From Jiella marina (GTDB lineage Bacteria > Pseudomonadota > Alphaproteobacteria > Rhizobiales > Rhizobiaceae), in assembly GCF_024359545.1 (NCBI RefSeq), contig NZ_JAKQZG010000013.1, positions 1-64,000 of the forward strand: DNA of 64,000 nt, given 5' to 3'. The translations under genes were made by a program, and so were the position numbers. Every line of letters starts with the position of its first letter. Position 1 is the first letter of the stretch. The notes under the pieces are model-generated. The model saw only the letters and a list, made by a program, of their open reading frames with translations. It was not told the DNA's origin and did no database searches. Below are positions 58,641 to 64,000 of this stretch, one piece after another.

Positions 58641-59470
58641 CAGGCGCGGTCCCAGTGCGGCGCGAAGGACGGATTGATCAGGCGCTCGCAGCGCAAGGTC
58701 AGGGCCGTGATCGCCGCGTTCTCGTCATCGGTCAGCTCGAAGTCGAATATGTCGAGATTTTCCGCAAGACGCTCGGGCTTTGAGGTGCGGGGAATCGCAC
58801 CGACGCCATCCTGTTCGATCTCCCAGCGCAGGACGATCTGGGCCGGCGACTTGCCGTGTCGGTCGGCCGCTTCACGGATCACCGGATGGTTCAGCACCTC
58901 GCCGCCGCGTCCGATCGGTGAATAGGCGACAAGTCCCATGCCATGACGGCGGCAGGCCGAAAGCACGGCTTCCTGAGACAGGAACGGGTGATACTCCACC
59001 TGATTGCAGACAAGCGGGCGCGCGGCCATGGCAGACGCTTCGTCGACGAGGGTGCTGGGGAAATTGGCCACGCCGACGTGCTGTGTCAGCCCCTGATCCG
59101 CCGTCATGCACAAGGCATCGATGGATTCCTCCAGTGCGACGTCCGGGTTCGGCCAATGGATCAGGAGCAGGTCGAGGGCGCCGATCCCGATCGTCTCGAC
59201 GGACCGGCGCGCCGAGGCGAGAAGGTCCGATTCGGCGAGATCGGTCCACCAGACCTTGCTCGTCACGAACAGCTCTTCGCGAGCGATCCCGCTCTTGCGG
59301 ATCCCCTCGCCCACTTCGCGCTCATTGCCGTACATATAGGCGGTGTCGATATGGCGGTAGCCGATCTCGATCGCCCGCGCCACCATGTCGACGCAATCCT
59401 GTCCTTCCAGCGTGTACGTCCCGAGGCCGATGGCGGGGATTTTCGCGCCGCTCGCATCGATGATCTTCAT
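58640..59470 (-). CDS. Aldo/keto reductase
   Basis: This 276-residue NADPH-dependent carbonyl reductase has the catalytic Asp, Tyr, Lys and His in GYRHIDTAYMYGNE, TSKVWW and LLLIHWPNPD. The cofactor loop IPRTSKPERLAENLDIFDF is near the end. AAGGA is five bases before the ATG at 59470, which removes 57 unsupported codons from the longer frame. First gene of the reductase-mscS-ydcF operon; a link between carbonyl detoxification and osmotic protection is possible but unproved. Confidence 0.92.
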   Translation of the reverse strand: MKIIDASGAKIPAIGLGTYTLEGQDCVDMVARAIEIGYRHIDTAYMYGNEREVGEGIRKSGIAREELFVTSKVWWTDLAESDLLASARRSVETIGIGALDLLLIHWPNPDVALEESIDALCMTADQGLTQHVGVANFPSTLVDEASAMAARPLVCNQVEYHPFLSQEAVLSACRRHGMGLVAYSPIGRGGEVLNHPVIREAADRHGKSPAQIVLRWEIEQDGVGAIPRTSKPERLAENLDIFDFELTDDENAAITALTLRCERLINPSFAPHWDRA

Positions 59471-59625
59471 GGAAGTCCTTTCCAAACACTTCTGCGGCGC
59501 GTAGGCCCGCTTTGGACAGGAAACATAGGCGGCGACGGCACCGTTCCATCCACCGCAAAGCGTAATCCGGGAACGTAAGGGACCCCGTCCCGCAATAATC
59601 GGAGCCCACCGGAATCGAGGAAAGC

Positions 59626-60582
59626 TTGGCAGACAAGGCAAATCCTTCGGCTCGCGGACGCGTCGAGATCATCGACATCGCCAGGGCCGTCGCCATCATC
59701 GCGATGGCGATCTATCATTTCACCTGGGATCTCGAACACTTCTCCTATGTCGCCCCCGGACTGACCGGCCAGGGCTTCTGGCGCATCTTCGCCCGCGCGA
59801 TTGCCTCCAGCTTCCTGTTTCTGGTCGGCGTCAGCCTTGTGCTCGCCCATGGCCGCAAGATCCGCTGGTCAAAATTCGCCGTCAGGCTGGCGCAGATCGT
59901 GGCCGGCGCCCTCGCCGTCACGGTCGCGACCTGGTTTGCCACGCCGAACAGCTTCGTCTTCTTTGGAATTCTCCACCACATCGCACTCGCCAGCGTCCTC
60001 GGGCTGGCCTTTCTGCGTCTCCCCGTCTGGTTCACCGCGCTCTGCGGCGCGCTCGTCGTCGCACTGCCGAGCTTCCTCGACCTGCCGGGCTTCGACACGC
60101 GCTGGACGGCCTGGATCGGCTGGTTTGGCAAGCCGCCGCTTTCCAACGATCTCGTGCCGATCTTTCCCTTTTTCGGTGCCGTGCTCCTGGGGATCGCCGC
60201 GGGGCGCCTTGCCCTGGAGCATGGGCTGATTCAGCGCATGCGCAGCTGGAACGACAGTCTGAGCAGCTTCCGCCTTCTGGGCGTGGCGGGCCGTCACGCC
60301 CTGATCATCTATCTTCTGCACCAGCCGATTCTCTTCGGACTGGTCGCCATCGCCTCGACGATTGTCCCTCCTGATCGCGAAGCGGTCTTTCAGGCGGATT
60401 GCAGCCGTCAGTGCCGAGCAACGCAGAGTAAAGCGTTCTGCCAGCGATACTGCGCCTGCGCACAAGATCGGCTGGAAGCCGAGGGTCTGCTCGACCGGCT
60501 GATGGCGAATGACGCAAGCCCGGAAGACATGACCCGGGTCCGTGAACTGGCCTCCTCCTGCAGCGTCGATTCCGCCCGGTAG
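59626..60582 (+). CDS. DUF1624 membrane acyltransferase-like protein with Cys-rich tail
   Basis: This 318-residue multi-span protein resembles the heparan-alpha-glucosaminide N-acetyltransferase catalytic domain (DUF1624): RVEIIDIARAVAIIAMAIYH with the conserved His, GVSLVLAHGRK and LVPIFPFFGAVLLGIAAGR. After the last span the tail (from ~265) has seven cysteines in CSRQC, FCQRYCAC and SSC. A TTG start at 59626 has GAGG five bases before it. The substrate is not known. Confidence 0.82.
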   Translation: MADKANPSARGRVEIIDIARAVAIIAMAIYHFTWDLEHFSYVAPGLTGQGFWRIFARAIASSFLFLVGVSLVLAHGRKIRWSKFAVRLAQIVAGALAVTVATWFATPNSFVFFGILHHIALASVLGLAFLRLPVWFTALCGALVVALPSFLDLPGFDTRWTAWIGWFGKPPLSNDLVPIFPFFGAVLLGIAAGRLALEHGLIQRMRSWNDSLSSFRLLGVAGRHALIIYLLHQPILFGLVAIASTIVPPDREAVFQADCSRQCRATQSKAFCQRYCACAQDRLEAEGLLDRLMANDASPEDMTRVRELASSCSVDSAR

Positions 60583-60595
60583 GACGCCTGCACGT

Positions 60596-60997
60596 TCAAC
60601 CGGATCGCGACACCTGTCCGACGCCGAGTTCGGCCATGCGCGTGAGGCAGGCTTCCTCGGCCGCTTCGAGTTCGGCCAGCATGCCGTCGATGTCGCGCTT
60701 CTTCTGCTCCAGTTCCGCTCGGCGATCGGCGACCCTGCGCAGAATCGTGCGAAGCTGACCGGCCTCGCCCGGCGGTTCGCGGTACATCTGGATGATCTCG
60801 CGGATCTCGGCGATCGAGAAGCCGAGGCGTTTGCCGCGCAGGATGTTGCGAAGGAGCTGCCGGTCAGACGGGCGGAACAGCCTTGTCCGCCCCCGCCGCA
60901 CCGGCGACAAGAGCCCTTCGTCCTCGTAGAAGCGGATCGTTCTGGTGGATATGCCGAATTCGCGCGTCAGCTCGGTAATCGTATAAAATTCGCGCAT
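60596..60997 (-). CDS. MerR-family regulator, LiuR-like
   Basis: This 133-residue activator has an N-terminal MerR helix-turn-helix (YTITELTREFGISTRTIRFY, EDEGLLSPVRRGRTRLF) and a C-terminal coiled dimer helix without metal-binding cysteines. The form resembles LiuR and related regulators of branched-chain or fatty-acid breakdown. A palindrome in its promoter region suggests autoregulation. No catabolic target gene is adjacent. Confidence 0.85.
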   Translation of the reverse strand: MREFYTITELTREFGISTRTIRFYEDEGLLSPVRRGRTRLFRPSDRQLLRNILRGKRLGFSIAEIREIIQMYREPPGEAGQLRTILRRVADRRAELEQKKRDIDGMLAELEAAEEACLTRMAELGVGQVSRSG

Positions 60998-61045
60998 CGC
61001 TCTCCGGCCGTACGACTCACCCGTGCCCCGACAATGCTTGCGCCA

Positions 61046-61063
61046 TGACTTACGTAAAAGTCA
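61046..61063 (-). promoter_or_regulatory. Palindromic MerR-type operator
   Basis: TGACTTACGTAAAAGTCA holds TTACGTAA at its centre and TGAC/GTCA at the ends. On the minus strand a TTGACT -35 and an AAGCAT -10 flank it with a 19-base spacer, the long spacer that MerR activators act on. It lies about 50 bases before the MerR gene. Confidence 0.55.
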
Positions 61064-61159
61064 AATTGCGACACTCGTTCGCCTCAGCGAACAGTTCCGT
61101 CGCCAGAAATGGGAAGACCGACCTGACACGGCCGAAGGATCGTTGGGGAAGCTGTTTTC

Positions 61160-62569
61160 TCAGATCCCGAACCACCACGCCGCCAGACCCAGAAAGGCGA
61201 AAAAGCCGACCACGTCGGTCACCGTCGTCACGAACGTGCCGGAGGCGATCGCCGGATCGGCGCCGAAATGGTCGAGCACGATGGGGATCAGGATACCGGC
61301 CAGCGCAGCCGCCAGCATGTTGACGATCATGGCGACGGCGATGACGCCACCCAGCCCGAAATTGCCGAACCACAGGGCCGCCACGACGCCGATGAGGATG
61401 GCGAACAGGGCACCGTTCAAAAGGCCGATCAGCGTCTCCCTGCGCACGATCCGCCCGGCGTTATAGATGTCGATGTCGCGCGAGGCGAGCGCGCGCACGG
61501 CCACCGTCATCGTCTGCGTGCCGGCATTGCCGCCCATGGAGGCGACGATCGGCATCAGAACGGCGAGCGCGACCATCTGCTCGATGGTCGCGTCGAAGAG
61601 GCCGATGACCAGCGAAGCGAGGATCGCCGTGGCGAGATTCACCAGGAGCCAGGTGAAACGCGACTGGACGGCGGTGAAGACCGTATCGGAAATCTCTTCG
61701 TCGCCGACGCCGCCGAGACGGCGGATGTCCTCTTCCGCCTCCTGCTGCACGATGTCGATGACGTCGTCGATCGTGAGGATGCCGACCAGACGGTCGGTGC
61801 CGTCGACCACGGCGGCCGAAAGCAGGTCGTACTGCTCGATGATCTGGGCGGCTTCCTCCTGGTCGGTCTCGGCCGGGATCGCATGCCGCGTCTCGTGCAT
61901 GATCTCCTCGATCTTGGCCGGCCGCCGCGTGCGCAGGATCCGGTCGAGATCGACCGCGCCGAGGAGCTTGAACGTCGGATCGACGACGAAGATCTGGGCG
62001 AAGGATTCGGGAAGGTCCTCCTCCTCGCGCATGTAGTCGATGGTCTGGCCGACCGTCCAATAGGGCGGCACGGCGACGAATTCGGTCTGCATGCGCCGGC
62101 CGGCGGATTCTTCCGGATATTCCAGCGAACGGCGCAGGCGAAGCCGCTCGCGGAACGGCAATTTGGCGAGGATTTCCTTGCGGTCTTCCTCTTCGAGATC
62201 CTCCAGAATGTAGACCGCGTCGTCGGAATCGAGCTCGCGCAGCGCCTCGGCGACCTGATCGTTCGGCATGGCGTCGACGATCGACAGGCGGATCGCCTCG
62301 TCGACTTCGGTCAGCGCCGTGTAGTCGAAATCCTCGCCCATGAGGCGCACGAGCGCCTGGCGCTCGTCATGGCCGAGATTGCGCAGGACGTCGCCGAGTT
62401 CGGATTCGTGCAGCGGACCCACGGTCTCGCGCAGGAAGGTCTCGTCTTCCGCCGCGATCGCCGCCTTGACGCGGTCCAGGAACGCCTCGGCGATATAGCC
62501 GTCCTCGTCGTAGATGCCGGCGCGAGGTTCGGACAGAGGCGCATCCAAGACATGCTGTGTGTCAGCCAT
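61160..62569 (-). CDS. mgtE: Magnesium transporter MgtE
   Basis: This 469-residue Mg2+ channel has an N-terminal MgtE_N superhelical domain (ESELGDVLRNLGHDERQALVRL), two CBS domains around 145-275 (TVGQTIDYMREEE and SAAVVDGTDRLVGILTIDDV), and five C-terminal spans with GGNAGTQTMTVAVRALASRDI, the conserved selectivity region. CBS domains sense intracellular Mg2+ and gate the pore. It is upstream of the MerR gene on the same strand but 162 bases apart. Confidence 0.94.
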   Translation of the reverse strand: MADTQHVLDAPLSEPRAGIYDEDGYIAEAFLDRVKAAIAAEDETFLRETVGPLHESELGDVLRNLGHDERQALVRLMGEDFDYTALTEVDEAIRLSIVDAMPNDQVAEALRELDSDDAVYILEDLEEEDRKEILAKLPFRERLRLRRSLEYPEESAGRRMQTEFVAVPPYWTVGQTIDYMREEEDLPESFAQIFVVDPTFKLLGAVDLDRILRTRRPAKIEEIMHETRHAIPAETDQEEAAQIIEQYDLLSAAVVDGTDRLVGILTIDDVIDIVQQEAEEDIRRLGGVGDEEISDTVFTAVQSRFTWLLVNLATAILASLVIGLFDATIEQMVALAVLMPIVASMGGNAGTQTMTVAVRALASRDIDIYNAGRIVRRETLIGLLNGALFAILIGVVAALWFGNFGLGGVIAVAMIVNMLAAALAGILIPIVLDHFGADPAIASGTFVTTVTDVVGFFAFLGLAAWWFGI

Positions 62570-62834
62570 GAAGCCCCCTTCTGAACGAAACGATCTGCAG
62601 CATCCCCGCCACGTGCCCGGACGCGTCTAGCGCATCGTGCAGGAAACAAAAATGGATTTCCTGTGAAATGCACCGCACGGTCATCCGATCGACCGTCTCC
62701 TGTCGGAAACGGATTCGATCACCGGCGTTCGGGAGAGCGCTGTTGCAACACGGCTGCCATTTCAGCCACGGGCCTGCTATACTTCTGTCTGTCGCTCGCT
62801 CGTGCGACGGAAGGGGCATTGTGGGATCCGGGGC

Positions 62835-63035
62835 ATGACGAAGAAGCTTGATACGGCGATCGATTCCATCAGCGATCGCGTGACCGATATCTGCGAATTT
62901 CTCCACGACCTGCAACCCGGAGAACCCATCGATCCCGAGGCGCTCGCCGAGGCCCGGCACGATTGCTCCAACGTCACCCAGTCGATGGGGTCGCTGAAGC
63001 GCGTGGTCAACCGGATCGAGCCCAAGGGGAGTTGA
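62835..63035 (+). CDS. Small hypothetical protein, helical
   Basis: This 66-residue acidic, helix-rich frame begins TKKLDTAIDSISDRVTDI and ends VVNRIEPKGS. I do not recognise it. The internal ATG at 62835 is preferred; GGGG precedes it at a short distance. It is likely a small cytosolic protein, but the call rests on frame length and composition only. Confidence 0.45.
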   Translation: MTKKLDTAIDSISDRVTDICEFLHDLQPGEPIDPEALAEARHDCSNVTQSMGSLKRVVNRIEPKGS

Positions 63036-63248
63036 GGCGTATCCGGCCTCGGCGCAGCTTGAACACCAGTAGCAGCGCCCGAGTGTGTCGGGCTCCTGTC
63101 TGCAAGGCGGCTGGACCCGCAGGCGTCACGACGCGCCGGCTCTCTCTCACGACGAGACGCAGGCAGCCCAAATCTCACTGGCAGGTCAGTTTCAGACCGT
63201 CTCGGGCGCGTAATACAGAGGCGATTCGGTACGCGAACGGAGCGCCTT

Positions 63249-64000
63249 ATGTCTGCCAGACCCCTCACCGCCAAACAGGCTGTCGTCAAGGTACGAACCT
63301 TGGTGCGCAAGGGGGCCGTCAGCGACGCGCTGAAGATCTGCAACACCGCGCTCTCGTCGGCGCCCGAAAACGAAAGCCTGCTCGCCGAGGTCGACAAGAT
63401 CCGCGCGCATCCCCGCGCCAAGGCCGGATCGGTTCATGTCCAGGCCGATCTCGTCAAGGTTCTGGCCTTGCACCGCTCGGGGCGTCACGAAGAACTCGTC
63501 CCGCTGGCGCAGAAACTGGCGCCGCACTATCCGCAATATCCCTTCGTCCCGGAGCTGCTCGGCGAAGCCCTGCACAAGCTCGACGAGTACAACAAATCCG
63601 CCGGCGCCTATAAGGTCGCGGTTCTGCTCAATCCGGGAAAGATCGAAACCCACAAGCCGCTCGGCATCACGCTCTGCAAGGCGATGCGCCACAAGGAGGC
63701 AGAAGAGGCGCTGTCGATCTTCCTTCGCTCCTTCCCCGATGACACCCAGGCGCTGTCCATGCGCGGCAATGCGCTGAGCTGGATGTCGCGGCACGAAGAA
63801 GCGCTGCGGGACTTCGACCGCGCGACCGAACTGGATCCGGACTATATCGGCGCTCATTTCGACCGGGGGCGCGCGCTGATCGCCTATGGCCAGAAGAGCG
63901 AAGCCATCACCGCCATGGAAACGGTGCTGCGCCTGAAGCCGGACCATGGCCAGGCCCATATGAGCTTGAGCGGGCTGAAGAAATACGGCGGCGCGGACGA
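63249..64000 (+). CDS. TPR protein, partial (cut by window end)
   Basis: An open frame of at least 250 residues from ATG 63249 runs past the window edge. GGAG is six bases before the ATG. The visible part is made of TPR units: SDALKICNTALSSAPENESL, EEALRDFDRATELDPDYIGA and SEAITAMETVLRLKPDHGQA. The last residues, HMSLSGLKKYGGAD, resemble the joint after which alphaproteobacterial TPR-sulfotransferase proteins continue; this is a guess about the missing part. Confidence 0.7.
   Translation, partial: MSARPLTAKQAVVKVRTLVRKGAVSDALKICNTALSSAPENESLLAEVDKIRAHPRAKAGSVHVQADLVKVLALHRSGRHEELVPLAQKLAPHYPQYPFVPELLGEALHKLDEYNKSAGAYKVAVLLNPGKIETHKPLGITLCKAMRHKEAEEALSIFLRSFPDDTQALSMRGNALSWMSRHEEALRDFDRATELDPDYIGAHFDRGRALIAYGQKSEAITAMETVLRLKPDHGQAHMSLSGLKKYGGAD

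Noticed and set aside
63192-63959. 255-codon minus-strand frame at the window end
   Set aside because: Antisense of the TPR gene, whose plus-strand repeats are clear.

Overview
The window is a compact, GC-rich stretch of an alphaproteobacterial chromosome, most likely order Hyphomicrobiales (Rhizobiales); the family cannot be fixed from sequence alone. The signs are a Rhizobiales-type serC leader RNA, an HdaA-type DnaA regulator beside ppk/ppx and purMN, CtrA-type TTAA-N7-TTAA boxes, a phasin, and a SigF/NrsF metal-stress pair. I see no insertion sequence, prophage, integrase or CRISPR array. The content is mostly core genome, with two accessory-looking gene systems in the middle.

Layout. 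1-6.8 kb: a GNAT acetyltransferase, serine biosynthesis (serC RNA-serC-serA, with two families of extragenic palindromes between serC and serA), a ClC chloride channel with CBS domains, and a cupin. 7-16.5 kb: an odd kinase-like protein, then polyphosphate metabolism (ppx, ppk), hdaA, an AI-2E-type permease and a CDP-alcohol phosphatidyltransferase on the minus strand, divergent from purM-purN. 16.5-22.5 kb: single genes, including an I78-type lipoprotein, a stand-alone Hint (hedgehog/intein) protein with an AT-richer N-terminal half, cytochrome c', SodB, a class IV aminotransferase, a haloacid dehalogenase and an L,D-transpeptidase.

22.5-30.7 kb is a catabolic locus. A PotD/A/B/C-like ABC importer and an SDR dehydrogenase read rightward. 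An APH-fold small-molecule kinase, a class III PLP enzyme carrying the TMGKPMGNG signature of amine-phosphate phospho-lyases, and a DeoR regulator read leftward. The simplest reading is import, phosphorylation and phosphate elimination of a hydroxylated amine, controlled by the phosphorylated intermediate. 30.9-32.5 kb is a Rieske-FAD oxidoreductase.

32.5-36.5 kb is a complete bufferin-type RiPP system: a DUF2282 precursor with four cysteines, a DUF692 multinuclear-iron enzyme, a DUF2063 partner and a DoxX membrane protein, divergent from an ECF sigma factor (SigF) and its membrane anti-sigma factor (NrsF). A GTAACG-N16-CGAA promoter-like element sits upstream of the precursor gene. This is the most exciting system in the window.

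36.5-64 kb is mostly housekeeping: a Tat-exported PhoD phosphatase, TypA/BipA, an OhrR-like regulator, a degenerate ParA-like protein with a CtrA box upstream, an ABC-F ATPase, a protein-quality operon (prolyl-tRNA deacylase, CnoX, LON-domain protein, Trm112-like protein), tRNA-Gly(GCC), AzlCD, ClpS-ClpA, a phasin, a DacC/PBP5-like carboxypeptidase with a SPOR domain, a coupled aldo/keto reductase-MscS-YdcF operon, a DUF1624 membrane protein, a MerR regulator with a palindromic site, MgtE, and a TPR gene cut by the window end.
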